DNA of 64,000 bases from NCBI RefSeq assembly GCF_034351645.1, contig NZ_CP133782.1, forward strand, positions 5,362,001 through 5,426,000. Reading direction: 5' to 3'. Position numbers and translations under genes: made by a program. Below the pieces are notes generated by a model. The model was not told where the DNA came from and made no database searches. It saw only the letters and a list, made by a program, of their open reading frames with translations. Of this stretch, positions 35,214 to 46,378 are shown piece by piece (position 1 is the stretch's first letter; each line of letters starts with the position of its first letter). The stretch is from Pseudomonas sp. DC1.2 (lineage in GTDB: Bacteria; Pseudomonadota; Gammaproteobacteria; Pseudomonadales; Pseudomonadaceae).

Positions 35214-36716
35214 ATGCCGCAATCCCAAGCCAAGAATCTGTCCCTGATCGCCGCAATCGACCTGGGCTCCAACAGTTTTCACATGGTCGTGGCCAAGGCC
35301 CAGAACGGCGAAATCCGTATTCTTGAGCGCCTCGGCGAGAAGGTCCAACTGGCTGCCGGCATCGATGATGATCGTCAGCTCAGCGAAGAGTCCATGCAAC
35401 GCGGGCTCGACTGCCTGAAGCGTTTCGCCCAACTGATCAACGGCATGCCGCTGGGCGCCGTGCGGATCGTGGGCACCAATGCCCTGCGCGAAGCCCGCAA
35501 CCGCGTCGAATTCATCCGCCGCGCTGAAGAAATCCTTGGCCACCCCGTTGAAGTCATCTCCGGGCGCGAAGAAGCCCGCCTGATCTACCTCGGCGTGTCC
35601 CACACTCTCGCTGACACACCGGGCAAACGCCTGGTGGCCGACATCGGCGGTGGCAGTACCGAGTTCATCATCGGCCAACGCTTCGAGCCGCTGCTGCGCG
35701 AAAGCCTGCAAATGGGCTGCGTCAGCTACACCCAGCGCTATTTCAAGGACGGCAAGATCACCCCGGCTCGCTACGCCCAGGCGTACACCGCAGCGCGGCT
35801 CGAGATCATGAGCATTGAGCACGCCCTGCACCGCCTGACCTGGGATGAAGCCATCGGCTCCTCGGGCACCATTCGTGCCATCGGCCTGGCGCTGAAGGCT
35901 GGCGGACACGGCACCGGCGAAGTGAATGCCGAAGGCCTGGCTTGGCTCAAGCGCAAGATTTTCAAACTTGGCGATGCCGAAAAAATCGACTTCGAAGGCA
36001 TCAAGCCCGACCGCCGGGCAATTTTTCCTGCCGGGCTGGCCATTCTTGAAGCAATCTTCGACGCCCTTGATCTGCAACGCATGGATCACTGTGAAGGCGC
36101 CCTGCGCGAAGGCGTGCTCTACGACCTGCTGGGCCGTCATCATCACGAAGACGTCCGTGAGCGCACCCTCAGCTCGTTGATGGAGCGTTATCACGTCGAT
36201 CTGGAGCAAGCGGCACGGGTTGAACGCAAAGCGCTGCACGCGTTTGATCAAGTGGCCGAAGACTGGGAACTGGACGATGGCGTCTGGCGTGAATTATTGG
36301 GCTGGGCGGCGAAAGTCCATGAAGTGGGCCTCGACATTGCGCACTACCATTACCACAAGCACGGCGCCTACCTGATCGAGCACTCCGACCTGGCCGGTTT
36401 CTCGCGCGAGGACCAGCAAATGCTCGGGTTGCTGGTGCGTGGTCACCGACGCAATATCCCCCGGGATAAGTTTGCCGAGTTCGGCGACGAAGGCATCAAA
36501 CTGATTCGCCTGTGCGTGCTACTGCGCTTTGCGATCCTGTTCCATCACATCCGCGGCACCCAGCAAATGCCCGAAGTCACCTTGCGCGCCAGCGGCGACA
36601 GCCTGGACGTGGTGTTCCCGAAAGACTGGCTGGAACAAAACCAACTGACCCAGGCCGACTTCGCCCTCGAAGCCGAATGGCTGACCCGCGTCGGTTTTGT
36701 GCTGAACGTGCGCTGA
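35214..36716 (+). CDS. ppx: Exopolyphosphatase
   Basis: A 500-residue Ppx/GppA phosphatase that hydrolyses terminal phosphates of polyphosphate. [20 protein letters not shown] (phosphate 1), [14 protein letters not shown] and [15 protein letters not shown] (phosphate 2) are conserved, with a C-terminal HD-like domain ([20 protein letters not shown]). It converges with ppk across a shared bidirectional terminator, the usual antagonistic pair in Pseudomonas. Confidence 0.97.
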   Translation: MPQSQAKNLSLIAAIDLGSNSFHMVVAKAQNGEIRILERLGEKVQLAAGIDDDRQLSEESMQRGLDCLKRFAQLINGMPLGAVRIVGTNALREARNRVEFIRRAEEILGHPVEVISGREEARLIYLGVSHTLADTPGKRLVADIGGGSTEFIIGQRFEPLLRESLQMGCVSYTQRYFKDGKITPARYAQAYTAARLEIMSIEHALHRLTWDEAIGSSGTIRAIGLALKAGGHGTGEVNAEGLAWLKRKIFKLGDAEKIDFEGIKPDRRAIFPAGLAILEAIFDALDLQRMDHCEGALREGVLYDLLGRHHHEDVRERTLSSLMERYHVDLEQAARVERKALHAFDQVAEDWELDDGVWRELLGWAAKVHEVGLDIAHYHYHKHGAYLIEHSDLAGFSREDQQMLGLLVRGHRRNIPRDKFAEFGDEGIKLIRLCVLLRFAILFHHIRGTQQMPEVTLRASGDSLDVVFPKDWLEQNQLTQADFALEAEWLTRVGFVLNVR

Positions 36717-36729
36717 GTCCAGCGGCCAT

Positions 36730-36763
36730 AAAAAAGGGCGATCCGTGAGGTTCGCCCTTTTTT
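36730..36763. terminator. Bidirectional terminator between ppx and ppk
   Basis: AAAAAAGGGCGA (36730-36741) and TCGCCCTTTTTT (36752-36763) form a perfect 12-base stem with A and T runs on both sides, serving both converging genes. Confidence 0.9.
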
Positions 36764-36781
36764 GCACCCGATAGCCTGACG

Positions 36782-39010
36782 TCAGTTGACGTTCAGAATC
36801 GGACTGCCCAAACGCTCCAGCAAGGTGGCCTGAGCGCTGCGCGGGTTCTGGTTACCGGTCGGCGTGTTGCGGATGTAACGACCGTCCGACTGCAGGCTCC
36901 AGCTGTGAGTGTTATCGGTGAGATAAAGCTCCAGCTCTTTCTTGACCCGCATGATCAGCTTCTTGCCTTCGACCGGGAAGCAAGTCTCGACGCGCTTGTC
37001 GAGGTTGCGCTCCATCCAATCGGCACTGGAAAGGAACATCTGCTCTTCACCCCCATTGAGGAAGTAGAAGACCCGCGTGTGTTCCAGGAAGCGGCCGATG
37101 ATCGAGCGCACGTGGATGTTGTGCGAGACCCCGGCGATGCCTGGCCGCAGACAGCACATGCCGCGCACCACGAGGTCGATACGCACCCCGGACTGGCTCG
37201 CCTTGTACAGCGCGCGGATGATCTTCGGATCGGTCAGCGAGTTGAACTTGGCGATGATGTGCGCCGGTTTGCCGTCGAGGGCGAACTGCGTTTCCCGGGC
37301 AATCATGTCGAGCATGCCCTTCTTCAGCGTGAACGGCGCATGCAGCAGTTTCTTCATGCGCAGGGTCTTGCCCATGCCGATCAACTGACTGAACAGTTTG
37401 CCGACGTCTTCGCACAAGGCGTCGTCGGACGTCAGCAGGCTGTAGTCGGTGTACAGCCTGGCGTTGGCCGCATGGTAGTTGCCGGTGCCCAAGTGCGCGT
37501 AACGCACAATTTCGCCGGCTTCGCGACGCAGGATCAGCATCATTTTGGCGTGGGTCTTGAAGCCGACCACGCCGTAGATCACCACCGCACCGGCCGCTTG
37601 CAGGCGACTGGCCAATTGCAGGTTGGACTCTTCATCGAAGCGCGCCCGCAATTCGATCACCGCCGTCACTTCCTTGCCGTTACGCGCCGCGTCTACCAAG
37701 GCATCAACAATCTCCGAGTTGGCGCCGGAGCGGTACAGGGTCTGACGGACCGCCAATACATGCGGGTCCTTGGCCGCCTGACGCAGCAAGTCGACCACCG
37801 GGGTGAACGACTCGAACGGGTGCAGCAACAGGATGTCCTGCTTGCTGATCACGCTGAAAATGTTCTCGCTGTTTTGCAGCAGTTTCGGGATCTGCGGCGT
37901 GAACGGCAGGTATTGCAGCGCGCGCTGGCTGTCCAGGCCGGTGATGCTGAACAAGCGGGTCAGGTTGACCGGACCATTGACCTGATACAGCTCGGTCTCA
38001 TGCAGGTTGAACTGCTTGAGCAAGTAGTCAGACAGGTGTTTAGGGCAGGTGTCTGCCACTTCCAGACGCACCGCATCGCCGTAGCGCCGGGAGAACAACT
38101 CGCCACGCAGGGCGCGGGCCAGGTCTTCTACATCTTCAGTATCGACCGCCAGGTCGGCATTTCGGGTCAGACGGAACTGATAGCAGCCCTTGACCTTCAT
38201 GCCCTGGAACAAGTCGTCGGCGTGAGCGTGGATCATCGACGACAGGAATACATAGTTGTCGCCAGCGCCGCCGACTTCTTCCGGCAGTTTGATCACGCGG
38301 GGCAGCAGCCGTGGCGCCGGGATGATCGCCAGGCCGGAATCACGACCAAACGCGTCAATACCCTCAAGCTCGACGATGAAGTTCAGGCTTTTGTTCACCA
38401 ACAACGGGAATGGGTGCGTCGGGTCGAGGCCAATCGGGGTGATGATCGGTGCGATCTCGTCGCGGAAATAGCGGCGCACCCAGGTTTTGATCTTGGTCGT
38501 CCAGTGCCGACGACGAATGAAACGGACCTGATGCTTCTCCAGCTCCGGCAACAAAATATCGTTGAGAATGGCGTACTGGCGATCGACGTGACCGTGGACC
38601 AGCTCACTGATCCGGGCCAGTGCCTGGTGTGGTTGCAAACCATCGGCGCCCGCCTGTTCACGGGCGAAAGTGATCTGCTTCTTCAGACCGGCCACCCGAA
38701 TTTCAAAGAACTCGTCCAGGTTACTCGAAAAAATCAGCAGAAACTTTAACCGCTCCAGCAACGGGTAGGACTCATCCAGCGCCTGTTCCAGCACGCGGAT
38801 GTTGAACTGTAGTTGCGATAGCTCGCGATGGATGTACAGACTGCTGTCATCCAGGCCGGGAATGGCAATCGCCGGTGCCGCCACCACTGTGGCGGGCTCG
38901 GCTACCACGGCAGCCGGAGCAGGCTCCAGCTCAGGCGGGGTTTCGGCGAGTTGCTCGACCACCGGTTGAGCGTCTTTTACGGCAACTTCAGAGAGTCCTT
39001 CGGTATTCAT
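36782..39010 (-). CDS. ppk1: Polyphosphate kinase 1
   Basis: A 742-residue PPK1 that polymerises ATP gamma-phosphate into polyphosphate. After a Pro/Ala-rich N-terminal extension (about residues 15-50), the N-domain starts [20 protein letters not shown]. Catalytic regions include [31 protein letters not shown] (with the phosphorylated His) and [20 protein letters not shown], followed by [13 protein letters not shown]. It lies 18 bases downstream of hemB on the same strand, so it may be read from the hemB promoter. Confidence 0.97.
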   Translation of the reverse strand: MNTEGLSEVAVKDAQPVVEQLAETPPELEPAPAAVVAEPATVVAAPAIAIPGLDDSSLYIHRELSQLQFNIRVLEQALDESYPLLERLKFLLIFSSNLDEFFEIRVAGLKKQITFAREQAGADGLQPHQALARISELVHGHVDRQYAILNDILLPELEKHQVRFIRRRHWTTKIKTWVRRYFRDEIAPIITPIGLDPTHPFPLLVNKSLNFIVELEGIDAFGRDSGLAIIPAPRLLPRVIKLPEEVGGAGDNYVFLSSMIHAHADDLFQGMKVKGCYQFRLTRNADLAVDTEDVEDLARALRGELFSRRYGDAVRLEVADTCPKHLSDYLLKQFNLHETELYQVNGPVNLTRLFSITGLDSQRALQYLPFTPQIPKLLQNSENIFSVISKQDILLLHPFESFTPVVDLLRQAAKDPHVLAVRQTLYRSGANSEIVDALVDAARNGKEVTAVIELRARFDEESNLQLASRLQAAGAVVIYGVVGFKTHAKMMLILRREAGEIVRYAHLGTGNYHAANARLYTDYSLLTSDDALCEDVGKLFSQLIGMGKTLRMKKLLHAPFTLKKGMLDMIARETQFALDGKPAHIIAKFNSLTDPKIIRALYKASQSGVRIDLVVRGMCCLRPGIAGVSHNIHVRSIIGRFLEHTRVFYFLNGGEEQMFLSSADWMERNLDKRVETCFPVEGKKLIMRVKKELELYLTDNTHSWSLQSDGRYIRNTPTGNQNPRSAQATLLERLGSPILNVN

Positions 39011-39028
39011 CGAATGTTCCTGGGAGGG

Positions 39029-40093
<1,065 letters not shown>

Positions 40094-40248
40094 TTATGAC
40101 TAACGTATGACAGTTGTGCTTAGCCCTGTGACAGGTAGCCGCATTCCATTGTCCTTGTAGGAAATGTTCACGTCGAGACACATTTGGACACTTTCCTGAA
40201 TGTGCTCGAAGGGTTAGGCTGCGCGTTCATTTCGCCAGCACCCAGACA

Positions 40249-40872
40249 ATGCTCCAGCAATTTCTGCATGAATTTGGCTACTTTGCCCTTTTTCTCGGCA
40301 CGTTCTTCGAAGGCGAGACCATTCTGGTACTCGCAGGCTTCCTCGCGTTTCGTGGATACATGGACATCAACCTGGTCGTCGTCGTGGCGTTCTTCGGCAG
40401 CTATGCCGGCGATCAGCTTTGGTACTTCCTGGGGCGCAAGCACGGGCGAAAACTGCTGGCGCGCAAACCCCGCTGGCAGATGATGGGCGACCGGGCGCTG
40501 GAACACATCCGCAAGCACCCAGACATTTGGGTACTGAGCTTCCGCTTCGTTTATGGCCTGCGCACGGTCATGCCGGTGGCGATCGGCCTGTCGGGCTATC
40601 CGCCGGGACGTTACCTGTTGCTCAACGGGATTGGTGCCGCGATTTGGGCCAGCGCCCTGGCGGCGGCGGCCTATCACTTCGGCGCGGTGCTCGAAGGCAT
40701 GCTCGGCAGCGTCAAGAAGTACGAGCTGTGGGTACTTGGCGCTCTGTTGTTATTGGGCCTGGCCCTGTGGCTGCGCCGGCGGTTCAAGAATGCTCGCCTG
40801 GCAAAGAAGATCTACGCCGACGAGCAAGCTGAGCTGGCCAAGGCCAACGAGACTAAGACGCCAGTCGAGTGA
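40249..40872 (+). CDS. DedA family membrane protein
   Basis: A 207-residue DedA/SNARE-associated protein, a proposed undecaprenyl-phosphate or lipid flippase family. FEGETILVLAGFLAFRGYMD (acidic residue at the re-entrant loop), GDQLWYFLGRKHGRKLL and the FRFVYGLRTVMPVAIGLSGY motif with its conserved Arg are present. Five hydrophobic segments. Its last 20 bases overlap the converging sterol desaturase-like gene. Confidence 0.92.
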   Translation: MLQQFLHEFGYFALFLGTFFEGETILVLAGFLAFRGYMDINLVVVVAFFGSYAGDQLWYFLGRKHGRKLLARKPRWQMMGDRALEHIRKHPDIWVLSFRFVYGLRTVMPVAIGLSGYPPGRYLLLNGIGAAIWASALAAAAYHFGAVLEGMLGSVKKYELWVLGALLLLGLALWLRRRFKNARLAKKIYADEQAELAKANETKTPVE

Positions 40873-42088
40873 AGCGGTTTTTGCAAAAGTAGAGACCGAT
40901 CCCGCTGAGCAGGCTGTAGCTGAGCAGGCCGACCCAGCCCACCGCGCTGGCCGGCCACAACCCGACCAGCGGCGCCAGCCACACCAGCGGCACGTTCGAC
41001 GCCAGCCGTGCAAGCTCAAGCTTGAACGCCCACGGGCGATTCTCCAGGGCCACGCCCAAGGTAAACAACCCCAGCGCTACCACGCCCCAGCCCATGACCA
41101 GTGCGGCGGTCGGCAGGCTTTGCTCCAGGTTCATCAAATAGCTGCCCAACGCGATGTAGACGCAAAACTGCAACGCCACGTACAGCTGCTGACGCCCGTC
41201 CATTGGCACTTCGAACTTGCGAAACTGGCTCAGATCCGGTTTGTTCATTGGGTAGTTCGCGGCCACATCCGCCGGCCGCCAACCGGTACGCATGAACCAG
41301 ATACGTAGCTTGTCCCACGGGCTTTGCGCTCGCCGTGCGTCATCCCACAACTGCGCATAAAACTGCACGTTGGCCCACAACGGGTTCCAGCTCGCCAAAG
41401 GGGTCGTCACGCCGAAAACCACCGGCTCGTTGTCGTCTTCTTCCTGGAACGAACCAAACAGACGGTCCCAAACAATGAACACGCCGCCGTAGTTGCGATC
41501 CATGTAGAGCGCATTTTGGGCATGGTGGGCCCGATGATTGGACGGCGTGACGAAGCACCACTCGAACCAGCCAAGCTTGGGAATGTGCCGAGTGTGGACC
41601 CAGAACTGATACAGCAGGTTCAGCGCCGCCACGCTGACAAACACCAGCAACGGCACACCCAGGACCGCCATGGGCAGGTAGAAAATCCAGCTCAGCAAGA
41701 AGCCGGTGCTGGTCTGGCGTAACGCCGTGGAGAGGTTGTAATCCTCGCTCTGGTGATGCACCGAATGCGCGGCCCAGAGGATGTTCCGCTCATGGCCCAT
41801 GCGGTGTAACCAGTAATAGCAAAAGTCGTAGAGGACGAAGGCAAACACCCAGACCCAGACACTGTCGCCCGACAGTTTGAATAGGGCCAGATGCTCGAGC
41901 GCAAACGCATACGTTACAAGCCCCACGCCCTTGGTCAGCAGGCCCGTGGTGGTCGACAGCACCCCCGTGCTCAGGCTGTTGATCGCATCAGCCACCCGAT
42001 AATGACTGACACCGCGCCAACGGTCGGCCAGCAGCTCGACCACGATCAGCACAAAGAAAAACGGCACCGCATACAGAATGAAGTTCAT
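40853..42088 (-). CDS. Sterol desaturase/fatty acid hydroxylase family membrane protein
   Basis: A 411-residue di-iron membrane enzyme. The histidine clusters are HRMGHERN, HSVHHQSEDYN and HRAHHAQN, spaced as in the family, between hydrophobic helices; an extra four-helix segment fills the C-terminal 120 residues. It probably hydroxylates or desaturates a lipid; substrate unknown. ATG 42088 is preferred to the longer 42106 reading (MRPGRV). The 3' end overlaps dedA by 20 bases. Confidence 0.88.
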   Translation of the reverse strand: MNFILYAVPFFFVLIVVELLADRWRGVSHYRVADAINSLSTGVLSTTTGLLTKGVGLVTYAFALEHLALFKLSGDSVWVWVFAFVLYDFCYYWLHRMGHERNILWAAHSVHHQSEDYNLSTALRQTSTGFLLSWIFYLPMAVLGVPLLVFVSVAALNLLYQFWVHTRHIPKLGWFEWCFVTPSNHRAHHAQNALYMDRNYGGVFIVWDRLFGSFQEEDDNEPVVFGVTTPLASWNPLWANVQFYAQLWDDARRAQSPWDKLRIWFMRTGWRPADVAANYPMNKPDLSQFRKFEVPMDGRQQLYVALQFCVYIALGSYLMNLEQSLPTAALVMGWGVVALGLFTLGVALENRPWAFKLELARLASNVPLVWLAPLVGLWPASAVGWVGLLSYSLLSGIGLYFCKNRFTRLAS

Positions 42089-42203
42089 GACGCGCCCTGG
42101 TCGCAACTTTAAGCACAGATCCTAGGTGTAGCCGCGAATTTACCCTATGGCAACGAGTGACAAATTAGTGGACATTTAACGCCATGAATCTGGAGAAAAA
42201 ACC

Positions 42204-42872
42204 ATGAGCAAAAAAATTGCAGTGATCCTTTCCGGTTGTGGCGTGTACGACGGCGCCGAGATCCATGAAAGCGTGATCACCCTGCTGCGCCTCGACCAGC
42301 GGGGTGCTCAAGTGCAGTGCTTTGCGCCGAATATCGCCCAGTTGCATGTGATCAACCACCTGACGGGCGAAGAAATGCCCGAGTCGCGCAACGTGCTGGT
42401 GGAATCGGCGCGGATCGCCAGGGGTAACGTCCAGGACATCCGTGAGGCCAACGCCGAAGACTTCGATGCGCTGATCGTGCCGGGCGGTTTTGGCGCAGCC
42501 AAGAACCTCTCCAACTTCGCAATCGAAGGCGCCGCGTGTGCGGTTCAACCGCACGTCCTGGCGTTGGCCGAAGCCTTTGCCGAAGCGGGCAAACCGGTGG
42601 GGCTGATCTGCATTTCACCGGCCCTGGCCGGAAAAATCTACGGTCCCGGAGTGACCTGCACCATCGGCAACGATGCCGAGACAGCCGCCGCCATGAACAA
42701 AATGGGCGCCACGCATGCAGACTGCGCCGTGGGCGATATCGTAGAAGACACGGCGCGCAAGTTGGTAAGTACGCCGGCGTACATGCTGGCGCAGAGCATC
42801 AGCGAGGTCGCCACCGGGATCAACAAGCTGGTGGATCGCGTACTCGAACTCACCCACGAAAACGACGAATAA
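42204..42872 (+). CDS. elbB: Isoprenoid biosynthesis glyoxalase ElbB
   Basis: A 222-residue DJ-1/PfpI superfamily protein. KKIAVILSGCGVYDGAEIHE at the N-terminus, LIVPGGFGAAKNLSNFA in the middle and GLICISPALAGK with the nucleophile-elbow Cys are all ElbB features. The E. coli homologue has glyoxalase activity and is linked to isoprenoid synthesis. A GGAG site precedes the ATG at 42204. Single gene unit, followed by a REP element. Confidence 0.93.
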   Translation: MSKKIAVILSGCGVYDGAEIHESVITLLRLDQRGAQVQCFAPNIAQLHVINHLTGEEMPESRNVLVESARIARGNVQDIREANAEDFDALIVPGGFGAAKNLSNFAIEGAACAVQPHVLALAEAFAEAGKPVGLICISPALAGKIYGPGVTCTIGNDAETAAAMNKMGATHADCAVGDIVEDTARKLVSTPAYMLAQSISEVATGINKLVDRVLELTHENDE

Positions 42873-42884
42873 CACGGCGCTCTA

Positions 42885-42906
42885 TCGAAGCGAGCCTGCT
42901 CGCACT
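42885..42906. repeat. Single REP palindrome
   Basis: CGAAGCGAGCCTGCTCGCACTC lies between the convergent elbB and yaiI-like genes; GCGAGC/GCTCGC form the core stem. Confidence 0.7.
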
Positions 42907-42924
42907 CAGTGCTTTCGGTAGGGC

Positions 42925-43380
42925 TCAGGGTTTGCGGGTGAGGCGGGTAAGAATTCGGTCGAGCGCATTGGCGAACGCCTGTTTCTCTCGCTCGCCAAAT
43001 GGCGCCGGGCCACCGCTCATCTGGCCCTGTTCACGCAAATCGGTGAACAGATTACGTACCGCCAGCCGATCGCCCATGTTCTGCGCGTCAAACTCCTTGC
43101 CTCGAGGATCGAGCGCCGAGACGCCCTTCTTCACCAGCCGATCGGCCAACGGTACGTCGCTGCAAATCACCAACTCACCCGGCACCGCATGCTCTACCAG
43201 GTAATCATCGGCGGCATCGGGGCCGCTAGGCACCACAATCAGTTTCACCAGCGCCAGGGCCGGTTTGATCTGCGGTTGACCGGCCACCAGCACCACCTCG
43301 AACTGGCGTTTGAGGGCGAACTTCACCACCAGATCCTTCGCGGCCCTGGGGCAGGCGTCGGCATCAATCCAGACACGCAT
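42925..43380 (-). CDS. YaiI/YqxD family (UPF0178) protein
   Basis: A 151-residue DUF188 protein with MRVWIDADACPRAAKDLVVK, a conserved Asp-rich pocket, then DDYLVEHAVPGELVICSDVPLA and LVKKGVSALDPRGKEF. The fold is related to PIN/NYN nucleases, but activity is not established. Stands alone between two repeat elements. Confidence 0.92.
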   Translation of the reverse strand: MRVWIDADACPRAAKDLVVKFALKRQFEVVLVAGQPQIKPALALVKLIVVPSGPDAADDYLVEHAVPGELVICSDVPLADRLVKKGVSALDPRGKEFDAQNMGDRLAVRNLFTDLREQGQMSGGPAPFGEREKQAFANALDRILTRLTRKP

Positions 43381-43402
43381 TGTGTTTTCCTTTTTCAGAA
43401 AG

Positions 43403-43468
43403 CATCGCGAGCAGGCTCGCGCTCACCGGTTATACACAATCCTGTGGGCGCGAGCCTGTTCGCGAATG
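43403..43468. repeat. REPIN (two inverted REPs)
   Basis: The left arm CATCGCGAGCAGGCTCGCG (43403 onwards) and the right arm CGCGAGCCTGTTCGCGAATG (about 43449-43468) are inverted copies of the same REP separated by about 20 bases. This doublet form is mobilised by RAYT transposases; none is encoded in the window. Confidence 0.82.
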
Positions 43469-43487
43469 TGAGCGCAGCAAATGCCCG

Positions 43488-45386
43488 TTAGGAAACCGAC
43501 ACCCGACGCTTCTCTGCCATCCGGCTGCGGCTGTAGAGCACGATGATCGCCAGGATCGCCACCGCCTGCGCACTCAGGGAGTAAGCGTCAGCGTGGATGC
43601 CCAACCAGTCGAAGTCAAAGAACGGCACCGGTCGGGTGCCGAAGATCCCGGCTTCCTGCAGCGCTTTCACGCCGTGGCCGGCAAACACCACCGACAACGC
43701 GCAGAGCAGCCCAGCGTTGATCCCGAAGAACAGCGCCAAGGGCAGTTTTGCCGAGCCGCGCAGAATCACCCATGCCAGACCGACCAGCAGCACCAGTGCC
43801 GTGGCGCCGCCCGCCAATACCGCGTTGTGCCCGGCGGGACCGGCCTGTAACCACAGGGTTTCGTAGAACAGGATCACTTCGAACAGTTCGCGATACACCG
43901 AGAAGAACGCCAGAATTGCAAAACCAAAACGCCCACCGCCGCCCACCAGGCTGCTCTTGATGTAATCCTGCCAAGCCGCCGCGTGACGACGGTCGTGCAT
44001 CCACACGCCCAGCCACAGCACCATGACGCTGGCGAACAGCGCGGTGGCACCCTCGAGTAACTCACGCTGGGCACCGCTGACATCGATCACATACGCCGCC
44101 AGCGCCCACGTGCCCAGACCGGCCAGCAGCGCCAGGCCCCACCCCACGTTGACACTGCGCACCGCCGATTGCTGGCCGGTATTGCGCAGGAACGCAAGAA
44201 TCGCCGCCAGCACCAAAATCGCCTCAAGACCTTCGCGCAGCAAAATCAACAGGCCGGAGATGTAGCTCAGGGACCAGCTCAAACCATCGCTGCCCAGCAG
44301 CTCGGCTGATTGCTTCAACTTGGCCTTGGCCGCGTCCAGACGCAGTTCCGCCTGAGCCACTGGCAAGCCGTCCTGCAACGACTGACGGTACGCCATCAGG
44401 GATTTTTCAGTGTCTTTGCGCACATTGGCATCGACGTTATCCAGCGAGCTTTCGACCAGCTCAAAGCCTTCCAGGTACGCCGCCACCGACAGGTCATAGG
44501 CTTGATCGTGATCACCGGCACGGTAAGCGGCAATACTTTTATCCAGCGTTGCAGCGGTGTAGTCGAGCAACTGCGCGGGGCCGCGTTTGACCTGCGGCGG
44601 TTGCGCCCTTTGCGCGCGGAACGTTGCAGCCGCTTGCGGACCTTCGGCGGCCAGCACTTCGGCTGGCGTCTGACGGGCCAAGTCGGCAATGTTGTAGGTC
44701 TTGTCGGCGTGGAGTGCCGTCGAATCGACACTTAAGCCGGCGATATAGGTCGCCAAGTCCCAACGCTGACGGTCATCCAACTGATCAGCGAAGGACGGCA
44801 TGTCGGTGCCTTCGACGCCCATGCCCAAGGTGTTGTAGATCGCATAAAGACTCAGGCGATCAAGTCGCGCGGCATCACGCAGGTTGGCGGGTGGCGGGGT
44901 CATGCCGACACTCGCCGGGCCATCGCCGGCGCCCGTGGTGCCGTGGCACACCGAGCAGTGTTGGGCGTACAACGGTGCGCCACGGGTCGGGTCCGGCGTA
45001 ATGATCGGCGCTTGGCTGACTTCATAGGCCACCGCCAGCTTGGCGCCCAACTGTCGGGCTTGGCGGGCCACGTCTGCGCCCTCCTCACGGGCTGCAATCG
45101 CGGCGCGCAAGCGGTCGACACCCTGCTCCAGCTCTGCACGTTCGGGCTTGGCCGGCAGCTCAACGATCAAACCTTGCAGCACCCCGAGAAACTCCTGCTG
45201 TTCAAGGTACTCAGACTCATCAATGACCTTGCCTGCCTGGACCGTTGCCGGGTAATCGGCGCCAATATAGTCAAGCAAATGCAGCGCTTTTGGCGCACCT
45301 TCGGCAGTCTCGGCCAACGCCTGGACGCTGCAAAAAGCCAGCATCGGCAGCACTAGCCAGGCCAAAAATCGGGAGGGAGCAGTCAT
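43488..45386 (-). CDS. Cytochrome c-FTR1 fusion iron permease
   Basis: A 632-residue protein. It has a signal peptide (ending VQALAE) and a periplasmic region with a haem c motif CSVCH near residue 145 and distal Met in EGTDMPSFADQL. An Imelysin-like helical segment (about 290-365) is followed by a C-terminal seven-helix FTR1 permease with LREGLEAILVLAAILAF and SVYRELFEVILFYETLW, both keeping the REXXE iron motif. It likely imports iron, with the cytochrome passing electrons for redox-coupled transport. The start is the ATG at 45386, since the apparent previous codon is TTG. Divergent from an SDR gene, with a palindrome between. Confidence 0.9.
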   Translation of the reverse strand: MTAPSRFLAWLVLPMLAFCSVQALAETAEGAPKALHLLDYIGADYPATVQAGKVIDESEYLEQQEFLGVLQGLIVELPAKPERAELEQGVDRLRAAIAAREEGADVARQARQLGAKLAVAYEVSQAPIITPDPTRGAPLYAQHCSVCHGTTGAGDGPASVGMTPPPANLRDAARLDRLSLYAIYNTLGMGVEGTDMPSFADQLDDRQRWDLATYIAGLSVDSTALHADKTYNIADLARQTPAEVLAAEGPQAAATFRAQRAQPPQVKRGPAQLLDYTAATLDKSIAAYRAGDHDQAYDLSVAAYLEGFELVESSLDNVDANVRKDTEKSLMAYRQSLQDGLPVAQAELRLDAAKAKLKQSAELLGSDGLSWSLSYISGLLILLREGLEAILVLAAILAFLRNTGQQSAVRSVNVGWGLALLAGLGTWALAAYVIDVSGAQRELLEGATALFASVMVLWLGVWMHDRRHAAAWQDYIKSSLVGGGGRFGFAILAFFSVYRELFEVILFYETLWLQAGPAGHNAVLAGGATALVLLVGLAWVILRGSAKLPLALFFGINAGLLCALSVVFAGHGVKALQEAGIFGTRPVPFFDFDWLGIHADAYSLSAQAVAILAIIVLYSRSRMAEKRRVSVS

Positions 45387-45425
45387 CAATGAATCTCAAA
45401 TGGAAATACGAAGTAATGCATTGTT

Positions 45426-45440
45426 AACTCTCAATGAGTT
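45426..45440. promoter_or_regulatory. Palindrome AACTC-TCAAT-GAGTT, possible operator
   Basis: A perfect 5-5-5 inverted repeat lies 40 bases upstream of the FTR1 start, in the 123-base divergent region. It is AT-rich like iron-regulator sites, but it is not a clear Fur match; the regulator is unknown. Confidence 0.3.
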
Positions 45441-45509
45441 TCACTCAACCTCTATTAACGTCCGCAACCCCATCGGCCAGCGGCCATAACCCCCCAGGAA
45501 ACCCAAGCG

Positions 45510-46283
45510 ATGAGTTTGTTCGAACGAATGACACAACCCGCACAGGTGCTGGTTTACGGCGCGAGTCGCGGGATCGGCCTGGCCTTGTGCGAGCAACTTT
45601 TGGCCCGGCACGATGTGGCCCAAGTATTTGCCGTGGCCCGACACGCCACTCAATCGCCGGGCCTGGCGCAGCTCAGTGAGCAGCAGGGCACGCGCCTTGT
45701 GCGGGTGGACAACGACGCCAGAAATGAAACAGATCTGGCCGCGCTCGCGACGCAGATCGGGCAGTCAACTCAACAGTTGAACCTGGTCATCAGCACCTTG
45801 GGGATTCTTCAGGAAGAACCGGCAAAAGCCGAAAAAGGCTTGGCACAGCTGGACATGGACGGGTTGCTCGCCAGTTTTCGCAGCAACACGTTTGCGCCCA
45901 TCTTGTTACTCAAGCACCTGCTACCGCTGCTGCGCGGACGCCATCCGTGCTGTTTTGCCGCACTCTCGGCCCGGGTCGGCTCCATCGGCGACAACCACCT
46001 CGGCGGCTGGTACAGCTACCGCGCGAGCAAAGCCGCACTGAACCAGTTACTGCGCACTGCCAGCATCGAACTCAAACGCCTGAACCCGAGTGCGACCATC
46101 CTGAGCCTGCACCCAGGCACAACCGACACGCAGTTGTCGAAACCCTTCCAGGCCAATGTGCCAGCGGACAAGCTTTTCACCTGCGAGTTTTCCGCGAGCC
46201 GACTGCTGGAGCTGGTAGATCGTCACGGCCCGCAAGACACCGGCAGCTTTCTGGCCTGGGACGACACACCGATCCCTTGGTAG
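45510..46283 (+). CDS. Short-chain dehydrogenase/reductase (C-factor-like)
   Basis: A 257-residue SDR. The cofactor loop is VLVYGASRGIGLALCEQLL, an Asn/Ser region is in LNLVISTLGILQEEP, and the catalytic YRASKAALNQLL carries Tyr and Lys with Ser in FAALSARVGS. The LHPGTTDTQLSKPFQANV ending resembles CsgA/C-factor-type members. Cofactor likely NADP(H); substrate unknown. Confidence 0.9.
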   Translation: MSLFERMTQPAQVLVYGASRGIGLALCEQLLARHDVAQVFAVARHATQSPGLAQLSEQQGTRLVRVDNDARNETDLAALATQIGQSTQQLNLVISTLGILQEEPAKAEKGLAQLDMDGLLASFRSNTFAPILLLKHLLPLLRGRHPCCFAALSARVGSIGDNHLGGWYSYRASKAALNQLLRTASIELKRLNPSATILSLHPGTTDTQLSKPFQANVPADKLFTCEFSASRLLELVDRHGPQDTGSFLAWDDTPIPW

Positions 46284-46378
46284 TCGAAACGCTGACCAGC
46301 CACCTCGGGCCGAAGGAAATAATGGCGCACGCACAAATCTTGAAATCAAAAAGCCAGTAAATAGCCAGCACCCCTGTC

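Noticed and set aside
36905..38749. 614-codon open frame antisense to ppk1
   Set aside because: Ppk1 is complete with all catalytic motifs on the other strand; long antisense frames are common in high-GC DNA, and this translation matches no family.
46284..46360. Possible extension or small gene after the SDR gene
   Set aside because: The frame is a continuation of an out-of-frame shadow of the SDR gene without a start or ribosome site.
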